DNA of 11,378 nt. It comes from Frankiaceae bacterium. GTDB lineage: Bacteria; Actinomycetota; Actinomycetes; JADGOU01. The first letter of the stretch is position 1; every line of letters begins with the position of its first letter. The translations under genes were made by a program, and so were the position numbers. Below are positions 1 to 6,215 of the stretch, piece by piece. The notes beneath the pieces are model-generated. The model searched no databases. It was not told where the DNA came from and saw nothing but the letters and a program-made list of their open reading frames with translations. The DNA is taken from NCBI GenBank assembly GCA_017882835.1, contig JADGOU010000062.1, positions 1-11,378 of the forward strand, read 5' to 3'.

Positions 1-3
1 CCT

Positions 4-2766
4 GTGCGTCGACGTACCGTCCTGGCGGTCGGAGGTGCCGCGGTCGCGGTGGCGCTGGCGGGCACGGCCGTCGGGGTCGCCACCGCGCAGCCGGCGGTTC
101 GCCGCCAGGTGCTCACCGTGCCGGTGGGCGCCGGCGCCGACGGCCAGCCGGTACAGCTCGACGCCACGCTGTTCTTTCCGGCCTCTCGCACCCCCGCTCC
201 GGCCGTCGTGCTCGCCCACGGTTTCGGCGGCAGCAAGGATGACGAGACCACCGACGCCACCGCGTTGGCCCGGCGCGGCTACGTGGCGCTGGCCTACAGC
301 GCCCGGGGCTTCGGCCGGTCCGGCGGCCAGATCTCGCTCGACTCCCCGGACTACGAGGTCGCCGACGCGCAGCGCATGATCGACCTGCTCGGCACTCGGT
401 CCGAGGTGCTGCAGGACGGCCCGGACGACCCGCGGGTGGGCATCACCGGCGCCTCGTATGGCGGCGCGCTCAGCCTGTTGGCGGCCGGTTACGACCGGCG
501 GGTGGACGCCATCGTGCCGGTGATCACATGGAACGACCTGCGGCAGTCGTTGTTCCCGCAGTTCGCCACGACCGGGCCGACTGCGCCGACGCCGGCCGGG
601 CTGACGCCCAACCCGGACCCGGGAGTGTTCAAGCGGCTGTGGGCCGGCGCCTTCTTCGGCTCCGGCAGCGTGGCCAGCAATGCCATCGACAGTCTCACCG
701 GGGGAGCCAGCGGCTCGGGTGGCGCCGCGCTGAGTGCCGCCCCCAGCGCCCCGCCGACGACCTGCGGGCGGTTCGCGGCGGCGGCCTGCGACGCCTACCA
801 GCAAAGCGCGGCCACCGGCAACCCCACTCCCGCCATCCTGGACCTGCTGGCGCGCTCCAGCCCGGCCACGGTGCTGAACAAGATCACCGCGCCCACGCTG
901 CTGATCCAGGGCGAGACCGACTCGTTGTTCCCGCTCAGCGAGGCCGATGCCAACGCCCGTGGCATCGCCGCGAACGGCACGCCGGTCAAGCTGGTCTGGT
1001 ACGGCGGCGGCCATGACGGTGGCCCGGACGAGACCGACCGACTGCGGTCGCTGACGCTGGGCTGGTTCGACCGCTACCTGCGTCGGGACGGCTCGCCCCC
1101 CGACGCTCGGTTCGAGTACTCGATCGTGACGAATGCGGGGGGCGAGTCGACCCCGTCGGTGGAGACCCGCGCCACTACCGGCGTACCGGGCCTGACCGGG
1201 GCCGCCGCCGTCGACCGCCGCCCGGTCGGCGTCTCCGGGGCCGAGCAGACGATCGTCTCGCCCGCCGGCGGCAACCCGGCGGCCGTGACCAGCCTGCCGG
1301 GGGCCGGCTCTGCGGTGTCTGCGCTGGGCAGCGCGCTCGGGAACCTGCCCGGACAGACGGCGCGCTTTGACAGCGCGCCGCTGACCGGCCCCCTGCGCCT
1401 GGTCGGGGCGCCGACCGTCGACGTCCGGATCAGCTCCAGCAGCGGAGACGCGACCCTGTTCGCCAAGCTGTACGACATCAGCGGCGACAGGCAAACCGCG
1501 ACGCTGCCGCAGCAGCTGGTCTCGCCGATGCGACTTACTGGTCTGCCGGCCGACGGCCGAGTGGTCCGGATTGCACTGCCCGCGCTGGCGCACGACTTTG
1601 CCCAGGGGCACCGGCTGCGGGTGGCCGTGTCCACGACCGACCAAGCCTACCAGCTACCGACCACAGCCCGGACCTACCAGGTTGCCCTGGCGGGGGACAG
1701 CGCGGTGTCGCTGCCCGAGGTCGCCGGCGCCAAGGTCGGCGGCGGAACCGTCGCGCTGCCGTTGTTGGTAGCCGCGGGCGTCCTGCTGATGTGTCTGGTC
1801 GGCGGGCTGGTGCTTGTCCGCCGCGCCACCCACGTTCCCGCCGGGTCGGCCGATCGGGAGCTGGCCGCCGTACCGCTGTCCATCGAGGGCCTGGGCAAGA
1901 CCTACGGCGACGGGTTCCGGGCTGTGTCCGACCTCAGCTTCCGGGTCGAGCGCGGCCAGGTGCTCGGCCTGCTCGGCCCCAACGGCGCCGGCAAGACGAC
2001 GGCGCTGCGGATGCTGCTGGGCCTGATTCGGCCCAGCGAGGGGGCCATCCGGGTGTTCGGCCAGCGGGTGGTGCCGGGCTCGCCGGTGCTGTCCCGGGTC
2101 GGCGCGTTCGTCGAGGGCCCGGGCTTTCTGCCGCACCTGTCCGGCCTGGAGAACCTGCAGCTGTTCTGGGCGGCCACCGGCCGGCCTTCCGGCGATGCCG
2201 GATTCGACACCGCTTTGGAGATCGCCGGGCTCGGCGCCGACGTGCAGCGCAAGGTCCGCACCTACAGCCACGGCATGCGCCAGCGGCTGGCGATCGCCCA
2301 GGCGATGCTCGGCCTGCCCGAGTTGCTCGTTCTGGACGAGCCCACCAACGGCCTCGACCCACCGCAGATCCGGGAGATGCGCGAGGTCCTCGGCCGGTAC
2401 GCCGCCACCGGCCGCACCGTAGTCCTCTCCAGCCACCTGCTGGCCGAGGTAGAGCAGACCTGCACCCACTGCGTGGTCATGCATCGCGGCCGACTGGTCG
2501 CCCACGGTCCGGTGGCCGAACTGGTCGGCGCCGCGACCGCGGTCGCAGTCACCGTAGACGACCCCAGCCGGGCCGCCGACGTACTGCGGTCTCTGGCCGG
2601 CGTGTACGACGTGGCGCCGACGCCTGACGGCGTGGTGGTCCGGCTCAACGGCATCCCGCGCGGGCTGCTGGTGCGCACGCTGGTCGACGCCGGGATCGCG
2701 GTCGACCGGGTAGCCCCGCAGCGCCGCCTGGAGGAGGTCTTCCTCACCCTGATCGGAGAGAACTGA
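4..2766 (+). CDS. Fusion of exported S15/CocE-like alpha/beta hydrolase with ABC transporter ATPase
   Basis: 920 residues from a GTG at the window edge; no upstream bases remain to show a ribosome site, but MRRRT followed by a hydrophobic stretch (about 6-29) is a convincing signal peptide or anchor. Residues about 35-370 are an alpha/beta hydrolase: HGFGGS (72-77) near the oxyanion hole, nucleophile elbow GASYGG with Ser151, and likely Asp306 and His337 (GGGHDGG). A Pro/Ser/Gly-rich insertion spans about 188-275. Residues about 455-565 look like the PepX C-terminal beta-sandwich of the X-Pro dipeptidyl-peptidase/cocaine esterase group. A membrane helix (583-605) ends in Arg606-Arg607, placing the hydrolase outside and the rest inside. 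Residues about 625-920 are an ABC ATPase of the BcrA/DrrA type: Walker A GPNGAGKTT (658-666), Glu704 at the Q-loop position, signature YSHGM (754-758), Walker B LLVLDEP (774-780), His811. The permease gene follows two bases after the stop. Domain calls are firm; substrate is unknown. Confidence 0.88.
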   Translation: MRRRTVLAVGGAAVAVALAGTAVGVATAQPAVRRQVLTVPVGAGADGQPVQLDATLFFPASRTPAPAVVLAHGFGGSKDDETTDATALARRGYVALAYSARGFGRSGGQISLDSPDYEVADAQRMIDLLGTRSEVLQDGPDDPRVGITGASYGGALSLLAAGYDRRVDAIVPVITWNDLRQSLFPQFATTGPTAPTPAGLTPNPDPGVFKRLWAGAFFGSGSVASNAIDSLTGGASGSGGAALSAAPSAPPTTCGRFAAAACDAYQQSAATGNPTPAILDLLARSSPATVLNKITAPTLLIQGETDSLFPLSEADANARGIAANGTPVKLVWYGGGHDGGPDETDRLRSLTLGWFDRYLRRDGSPPDARFEYSIVTNAGGESTPSVETRATTGVPGLTGAAAVDRRPVGVSGAEQTIVSPAGGNPAAVTSLPGAGSAVSALGSALGNLPGQTARFDSAPLTGPLRLVGAPTVDVRISSSSGDATLFAKLYDISGDRQTATLPQQLVSPMRLTGLPADGRVVRIALPALAHDFAQGHRLRVAVSTTDQAYQLPTTARTYQVALAGDSAVSLPEVAGAKVGGGTVALPLLVAAGVLLMCLVGGLVLVRRATHVPAGSADRELAAVPLSIEGLGKTYGDGFRAVSDLSFRVERGQVLGLLGPNGAGKTTALRMLLGLIRPSEGAIRVFGQRVVPGSPVLSRVGAFVEGPGFLPHLSGLENLQLFWAATGRPSGDAGFDTALEIAGLGADVQRKVRTYSHGMRQRLAIAQAMLGLPELLVLDEPTNGLDPPQIREMREVLGRYAATGRTVVLSSHLLAEVEQTCTHCVVMHRGRLVAHGPVAELVGAATAVAVTVDDPSRAADVLRSLAGVYDVAPTPDGVVVRLNGIPRGLLVRTLVDAGIAVDRVAPQRRLEEVFLTLIGEN

Positions 2767-2768
2767 CC

Positions 2769-3680
2769 ATGTCGACGATGGCGGGTCACCACGAGGGCCT
2801 GACCGCCGCGGCCGAGCCGGCGGCGGGGGACGGGTTCGGCAGCGCGGCGCCTGGCTACGCGGCCCGGCGCACGCTGCCGCTGCGGGTGGAGCTGCGCCGC
2901 CAGCTCAAGCGGCGTCGTACCCAGTTCGCGTTTGGCTTTCTGGTGCTACTCCCGTTTCTGCTGATGGCCGCCTTCGAGCTGGGGTCGAACGACAGCACCG
3001 GCGGGGGCGCCGCGTCGTTCGTCGACCTGGCGACCACCGGAGCGGCGAACTTCACCATCTTCACGATCTTCGCCTCGACCGGCTTCCTGCTGGTCGTCAT
3101 CGTCGCCCTGTTCGCCGGCGACACGGTGGCCAGCGAGGCGAGCTGGTCCAGCCTGCGCTACCTGCTGGCGGCGCCGGTGCCCCGCTCGAGGCTGCTCCGG
3201 CAGAAGCTGCTGGTGGCGCTGGGACTGAGCGGCTTCGCTCTGGTACTGCTCCCGACGGTCGCCCTGCTGGTCGGGTGGGTGGCCTTCGGCTGGGCGCCGG
3301 TGCGCTCGGCGTTGGGCTCGACGCTGAGCACCCCGCAGGCCTTGCTGCGGCTGGCCATCATCGTCGGCTACCTGGCGGTGGTGATGTTGTTCGTGGCGGC
3401 GCTGGGGTTCCTGATCGGCGTCTACACCGACGCGCCGCTGGGCGCGGTCGGCGGCGCCGTCCTGCTGGTGATCGTGTCGAACATCCTGGACGCGGTGTCG
3501 GCCCTGGGCGACCTGCGGACCTGGCTGCCGACCCACCATCAGTACACCTGGACCGACGCGCTGGCGCCGGTGGTGCGCTGGGACGGAATGCTGCGGGGGG
3601 CGGCGTACTCGCTGGCCTACTCCGCGGTGCTCCTGCTAGCCGCCTGGTGGCACTTCTTGCGCAAGGACATCGTCAGCTGA
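2769..3680 (+). CDS. ABC-2 type transporter permease
   Basis: 303 residues, ATG start preceded by GGAGAG (2755-2760) with 8-base spacing, two bases after the ATPase fusion gene, so cotranscribed and probably coupled. A soluble, Ala/Gly-rich N-terminus of about 35 residues and a basic segment (RRQLKRRR, 43-50) precede about six predicted helices: 53-71, 96-117, 147-173, 191-218, 222-245 and 278-294. The stretch GDTVASE...SLRYLLAAPVPRSRLL (about 117-143) after helix 2 is the usual ABC-2 permease motif with its conserved acidic residue and the basic PxxR element. With only one ATPase domain and one permease encoded, the working transporter is expected to be two copies of each. The direction is most likely export, as for other ABC-2 systems. 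The substrate cannot be read from the sequence. Confidence 0.88.
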   Translation: MSTMAGHHEGLTAAAEPAAGDGFGSAAPGYAARRTLPLRVELRRQLKRRRTQFAFGFLVLLPFLLMAAFELGSNDSTGGGAASFVDLATTGAANFTIFTIFASTGFLLVVIVALFAGDTVASEASWSSLRYLLAAPVPRSRLLRQKLLVALGLSGFALVLLPTVALLVGWVAFGWAPVRSALGSTLSTPQALLRLAIIVGYLAVVMLFVAALGFLIGVYTDAPLGAVGGAVLLVIVSNILDAVSALGDLRTWLPTHHQYTWTDALAPVVRWDGMLRGAAYSLAYSAVLLLAAWWHFLRKDIVS

Positions 3681-3692
3681 CCTTCGGCGGCC

Positions 3693-3709
3693 GGGGGCTG
3701 TCCGCCCCC
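3693..3709 (+). terminator. Stem-loop after the ABC operon, possible terminator
   Basis: Thirteen bases after the permease stop lies a perfect 6-bp G/C stem, GGGGGC (3693-3698) with GCCCCC (3704-3709), closing a 5-base loop. No T-run follows, so it would be an atypical intrinsic terminator, as is common in high-GC actinomycetes. The rest of the 190-base gap to the CBS gene is C-rich and holds no other gene that I can support. Confidence 0.35.
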
Positions 3710-3855
3710 TCGACCCCAACCGCGGCCTTGGCCCCCGGCGCATTCGGCGTTCTGCCCTACGCTGGCCCCCCGGTGGGGCGATGATCGGGTGACGGGCTTT
3801 GACCACGTCCGGCGACCGCCGCCACGCCCGGCCCGTCCCGCAGCTACGCCGCCGC

Positions 3856-3863
3856 AGAGGAGA
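3856..3863 (+). promoter_or_regulatory. Ribosome binding site fixing the CBS protein start
   Basis: AGAGGAGA lies 7 bases before the ATG at 3871. It selects that ATG over an in-frame TTG 24 codons upstream at 3799, which has no comparable site and would add a Pro/Arg-rich extension unrelated to CBS proteins. Confidence 0.75.
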
Positions 3864-3870
3864 ACGTCGA

Positions 3871-4302
3871 ATGCTCATCAGCGACGTGTTGCGCCGCAAG
3901 GGCGATCTCGTCGTCACCGTGCCGCCGGACACGTCGGTCGCGCTGCTCCTCAGCACGCTCGCCGAGCACAACATCGGCGCGCTGGTGATCTCCAGTGACG
4001 GCAGTCGGGTGGATGGGATCGTCTCCGAGCGCGACGTCGTCCGGGTACTGCCGGCGCACGGTGCCGGTGCGCTCGAGGCGCCGGTCTCGTCGATCATGAC
4101 GGTGGACGTCGCGGTGGCCGCCCCCGGGGACACGGTCGAGGGCCTGATGCGGCTGATGACCGAGCACCGGATCCGACACGTGCCGGTGGTCGAGGCCGGT
4201 CGGCTGGTCGGCATCATCAGCATCGGCGACGTCGTCAAGAGCCGCATGGACCAGCTGGTATCCGAAAGGGAGAGCCTGATCGGCTACATCAGCTCCGGCT
4301 AG
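3871..4302 (+). CDS. Stand-alone CBS-domain pair protein
   Basis: 143 residues consisting almost entirely of two CBS motifs (about 7-62 and 73-127). Recognisable elements are MLISDVLRRKG, LAEHNIGALVISS...GIVSERDVVR in the first and SSIMT...MTEHRIRHVPVVEAGRLVGIISIGDVVK in the second. The tail, about 15 residues with SERESLIGYISSG, is typical of this small single-function family. CBS pairs (Bateman modules) bind adenosine nucleotides such as AMP, ATP or NAD and act as energy sensors, and stand-alone ones include the mycobacterial hypoxic-response protein Hrp1. Whether this one binds a nucleotide or controls a partner is not visible. It appears monocistronic, with about 190 bases before it and 159 bases after it, so the neighbours give no partner. 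Confidence 0.9.
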   Translation: MLISDVLRRKGDLVVTVPPDTSVALLLSTLAEHNIGALVISSDGSRVDGIVSERDVVRVLPAHGAGALEAPVSSIMTVDVAVAAPGDTVEGLMRLMTEHRIRHVPVVEAGRLVGIISIGDVVKSRMDQLVSERESLIGYISSG

Positions 4303-4311
4303 CCGAGCCCT

Positions 4312-4340
4312 CCGGCAGTTGAGGCAACTCCTGCTGCCGG
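4312..4340 (+). terminator. Stem-loop after the CBS gene, possible terminator
   Basis: Ten bases past the stop, CCGGCAG (4312-4318) pairs perfectly with CTGCCGG (4334-4340). A competing inner hairpin, AGTTG (4317-4321) with CAACT (4325-4329), sits inside it. No T-tract follows. It could end the CBS transcript or shape the leader of the next one. Confidence 0.4.
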
Positions 4341-4353
4341 TTGGCCGGTCGAC

Positions 4354-4359
4354 TAGCGT
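4354..4359 (+). promoter_or_regulatory. Possible -10 element (TAGCGT) for the HAD phosphatase gene
   Basis: TAGCGT fits the actinobacterial TAnnnT -10 pattern and would place transcription start near 4366, exactly where the tandem repeat array begins. No good -35 hexamer lies 16-18 bases upstream, so support is weak. Confidence 0.25.
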
Positions 4360-4365
4360 GTCCCC

Positions 4366-4448
4366 GCCGGTCAAATTGCCGCCGGTCAAATTGCCACCGG
4401 TCGATTGCCACCGGTCGATTGCCACCCGGAATGAGACCATCCGGAATG
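4366..4448 (+). repeat. Six-unit 14-15 bp tandem repeat in front of the HAD gene
   Basis: Units begin at 4366, 4381, 4396, 4410, 4424 and 4439. The first two are identical 15-mers (GCCGGTCAAATTGCC) and the next two identical 14-mers (ACCGGTCGATTGCC). The last two are diverged but share CCGGAATG. Units 3 and 4 each start with the palindrome ACCGGT, so neighbouring copies can pair into a 6-bp stem with an 8-base loop. The array ends in the GGGGAGGG ribosome site of the next gene. Confidence 0.85.
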
Positions 4449-4461
4449 GGGAGGGACGAGC

Positions 4462-4986
4462 GTGGACCCAGTGTCCGACTCGAATGAGGACCCGGGATCG
4501 CTCGGCGCCCGCAAGCCGCTCGCGGTGTTCGACATCGACGGGGTGCTCGCCGACGTGCGCCATCGGCTACCGCACGTGCAGGGTCGGCCGAAGGACTGGG
4601 ACGCCTTCTTCGCCGCCATCGGAAAGGACCCGGTGCTGCCAGACGGCCTCGCCCTGGCTCAGGAGCTGGCGGCGGAGCACCGGGTGGTCTACGTAACTGG
4701 CCGTCCCGAGCACACCCGAGACGCGACCACGGCGTGGCTCGGCGGCCAGAACCTGCCGTCCGGGCGGGTCTTCATGCGGGCCGACGACGACTTTCGGCCG
4801 GCGCGCGAGGCCAAGCTGCGGCTGATGCGTCGGCTCTCCCGGTTCGGTGACGTGGCAGTCGTGGTCGACGACGATCCGGCGGTGTGCGCGGCCTTGCGGG
4901 CGGCGGGGTGGCCGGTTCGGCAGGCGACCTGGATGCCGCGGCCGGAGTCGCTGGCCTTCGCCGAGGAGTCCGAAGGCCGCGCCTGA
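4462..4986 (+). CDS. HAD-superfamily phosphatase resembling the PNKP 3'-phosphatase domain
   Basis: 174 residues from a GTG preceded by GGGGAGGG (4447-4454). HAD motif I is FDIDGVLAD with Asp24 as likely nucleophile and Asp26 as acid/base. Motif II is VTGRP with Thr79 and Arg81. Lys118 is the probable motif III lysine, and the DDDPA run (136-140) is motif IV. The order GRPEHTRDATTAWL, then FMRADDDFRPAREAK (104-118), then a DDDP followed by AAGWPVRQATW closely recalls the phosphatase domain of T4-type polynucleotide kinase, which removes 3'-phosphates from nucleic acid ends. Here there is no kinase domain. The length is a complete single HAD domain with a short acidic tail. The superfamily call is firm. 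The nucleic-acid 3'-end substrate is inferred from motif spacing, and a nucleotidase or other small-molecule phosphatase is an alternative. Confidence 0.8.
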   Translation: MDPVSDSNEDPGSLGARKPLAVFDIDGVLADVRHRLPHVQGRPKDWDAFFAAIGKDPVLPDGLALAQELAAEHRVVYVTGRPEHTRDATTAWLGGQNLPSGRVFMRADDDFRPAREAKLRLMRRLSRFGDVAVVVDDDPAVCAALRAAGWPVRQATWMPRPESLAFAEESEGRA

Positions 4987-5083
4987 CCAATTCCGGCGGG
5001 CCCTGTCTGCTCGTTCGGCAGTTGGCGCAAATTCGATGCGTTCGACCTGTGGGACCTGGGAGGCACGAGAGGCGACATACAGG

Positions 5084-5112
5084 CTGACATCGCCGGCACA
5101 GCGGGATACCGT
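5084..5112 (+). promoter_or_regulatory. Sigma-70-type promoter candidate for the small Cys/His protein
   Basis: CTGACA (5084-5089; five of six TTGACA bases) is followed after 17 bases by TACCGT (5107-5112; fits TAnnnT). Transcription would start near 5119, about 30 bases before the ATG at 5148. This is the best two-box promoter in the window. Confidence 0.5.
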
Positions 5113-5147
5113 CCACCTACGGGGTCGGGGTCAACCGGGGAGGTGGC

Positions 5148-5360
5148 ATGATCCGCGCTGTGGCGGCCAAACCACTCGAGCGCAGCAACACCTCCGTCGA
5201 CGAGCAGCTCGCCGATGCTGGCGTCTGTGGTCAGGTGCATCTGCCCACCGGACGCACCTGCGTGCAGCCGGCTCGGCACGCCGGCGGCTGCGACTTCGTC
5301 GTCCGAGACGAGGTGCCGAAGCGGGTCGAGCGGCATCTCGCCGCCCACCCCGCCCACTAG
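5148..5360 (+). CDS. Small Cys/His-rich protein, putative zinc-binding, function unknown
   Basis: 70 residues. The ATG is preceded by GGGGAGG (5137-5143) at normal spacing, with a plausible promoter just upstream. The core holds Cys27, His31, Cys38, His44 and Cys48, spaced C-x3-H-x6-C-x5-H-x3-C, within the segment GVCGQVHLPTGRTC then PARHAGGCDFV. This spacing suits a single metal site or small zinc knuckle, though I recall no named family for it with certainty. The N-terminal 20 residues and the C-terminal 20 (basic, then HLAAHPAH) look like flexible tails. There is no signal peptide or membrane segment. Coding status rests on start signals and a conserved-looking core, not on homology that I could test. 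Confidence 0.65.
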   Translation: MIRAVAAKPLERSNTSVDEQLADAGVCGQVHLPTGRTCVQPARHAGGCDFVVRDEVPKRVERHLAAHPAH

Positions 5361-5364
5361 CTAG

Positions 5365-5378
5365 GACCGGAGCCGGTC
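5365..5378 (+). terminator. Short inverted repeat after the small protein gene
   Basis: GACCGG (5365-5370) and CCGGTC (5373-5378) begin four bases past the stop. The 2-base gap means only about four pairs would form in RNA, and there is no T-run. It is listed as a weak terminator candidate. Confidence 0.2.
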
Positions 5379-5466
5379 GCCGTGGCGGTGTCGGCCGACC
5401 TCGGCGCCGGCTCGGGACGCTCGGACAAGCCTGTGCCCGCTTCGAGCCAGGCCGCGGTGGAAACGC

Positions 5467-5475
5467 TGGTATAGC
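5467..5475 (+). promoter_or_regulatory. Extended -10 promoter candidate for the phosphatidyltransferase block
   Basis: TGGTATAGC matches the extended -10 pattern TGnTATAAT at the TG and first four hexamer positions. The overlapping TAGCGT (5472-5477) also fits TAnnnT. No -35 is obvious, which extended -10 promoters tolerate. The start would be near 5483, about 40 bases before the GTG at 5523. It probably drives the genes through 10776. Confidence 0.45.
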
Positions 5476-5522
5476 GTCGGCGCGACGGCAGCCAATGGTC
5501 GGCGGCGCCCCCGGGAGGTGCA

Positions 5523-6167
5523 GTGGCCGAGTCGGTCGGGGTGTCCGCCGGCAAGCAGCCGCCGGGCGTCATCCCGCCGGGCGCTGCCCCGTCAGTGTCG
5601 GCGCCGGTGGCTCCGCGGGTGTGGACGGTCCCGAACGGGTTGAGCCTGCTGCGGCTGCTCGGCGTACCGGTCTTCGTGTGGCTGGTGCTCGGTCCGCACG
5701 CCGACGGCTGGGCGTTGGTGCTGCTCATGGTCAGCGGTGTCACCGACTGGCTGGACGGCGCACTGGCCCGGCGGTGGAACCAGATGACCCGGCTCGGGCA
5801 GCTGCTCGACCCGGTGGCCGATCGGCTCTACGTCGTCGCCACGATGGTCGCGCTCGGCGTTCGGGGCATCATCCCGTGGGCGCTGGTGATTGCCCTGGTC
5901 GGCCGAGACGTCATCCTGGCCGGCTTCCTGCCGGTGCTGCGACGGCACGGCTACGGACCGCTGCCGGTGCACTTTTTGGGCAAGGCCGCCACCTTCAACC
6001 TGCTCTACGCCTTCCCGATGCTGTTGCTCGGCGCCGGCCACGGCACCCCGTCGGACGTCGCCCGGGTGGCGGGGTGGGCATTCGCGGTGTGGGGGAGTGC
6101 GCTCTACTGGTGGGCTGGCGTGCTCTACGCCATCCAAGTCCGCGAGCTGATCCGGGCACCGGCATGA
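5523..6167 (+). CDS. CDP-alcohol phosphatidyltransferase family membrane enzyme (PgsA-like)
   Basis: 214 residues from a GTG with GGGAGG (5513-5518) just upstream. The complete family signature is present: Asp75-x2-Asp78-Gly79-x2-Ala82-Arg83-x8-Gly92-x3-Asp96-x3-Asp100. These aspartates bind the two metal ions and the CDP group. The enzyme replaces CMP of a CDP-linked lipid with an alcohol in the membrane. The Pro/Ala-rich first 32 residues are a cytosolic lead-in, and about six helices follow (roughly 40-57, 62-75, 103-113, 117-138, 156-172, 183-205). In mycobacteria the gene at this place before DUF881-sbp is annotated pgsA2. The acceptor (glycerol 3-phosphate, an inositol phosphate or another phospholipid) cannot be read from the motif, so no symbol is given. 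Confidence 0.88.
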   Translation: MAESVGVSAGKQPPGVIPPGAAPSVSAPVAPRVWTVPNGLSLLRLLGVPVFVWLVLGPHADGWALVLLMVSGVTDWLDGALARRWNQMTRLGQLLDPVADRLYVVATMVALGVRGIIPWALVIALVGRDVILAGFLPVLRRHGYGPLPVHFLGKAATFNLLYAFPMLLLGAGHGTPSDVARVAGWAFAVWGSALYWWAGVLYAIQVRELIRAPA

Positions 6168-6171
6168 GGGG

Positions 6172-6194
6172 GCAGGCATTGCGGGCGCAGGCAT
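6172..6194 (+). repeat. Short direct repeat in the gap before the nucleotidyltransferase gene
   Basis: GCAGGCAT occurs at 6172-6179 and 6187-6194, a 15-base period. A related GGCATGAGG lies over the upstream stop (6161-6169) and GGCATGAGT at 6190-6198. It looks like a small local duplication. The 48-base gap has no strong ribosome site. Confidence 0.5.
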
Positions 6195-6215
6195 GAGTGC
6201 GCCGGGTCCGCCGGG

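Noticed and set aside
1654..2505. Antisense open frame of 283 codons opposite the ABC ATPase domain
   Set aside because: It is low-complexity (Gln, Ala, Gly, His) and mirrors the Walker motifs on the other strand; there is no ribosome site or independent support.
3758..3763. TACGCT as -10 element for the CBS gene
   Set aside because: It fits TAnnnT, but no -35-like hexamer lies at suitable spacing and it is set in C-rich sequence; too weak to list.
3799..3870. TTG start extending the CBS protein by 24 residues
   Set aside because: The added residues are Arg/Pro-rich and unlike the family, while the ATG at 3871 has AGAGGAGA at ideal spacing.
4366..4448. CRISPR array
   Set aside because: The repeats are only 14-15 bp, contiguous and without spacers, and no cas gene is near.
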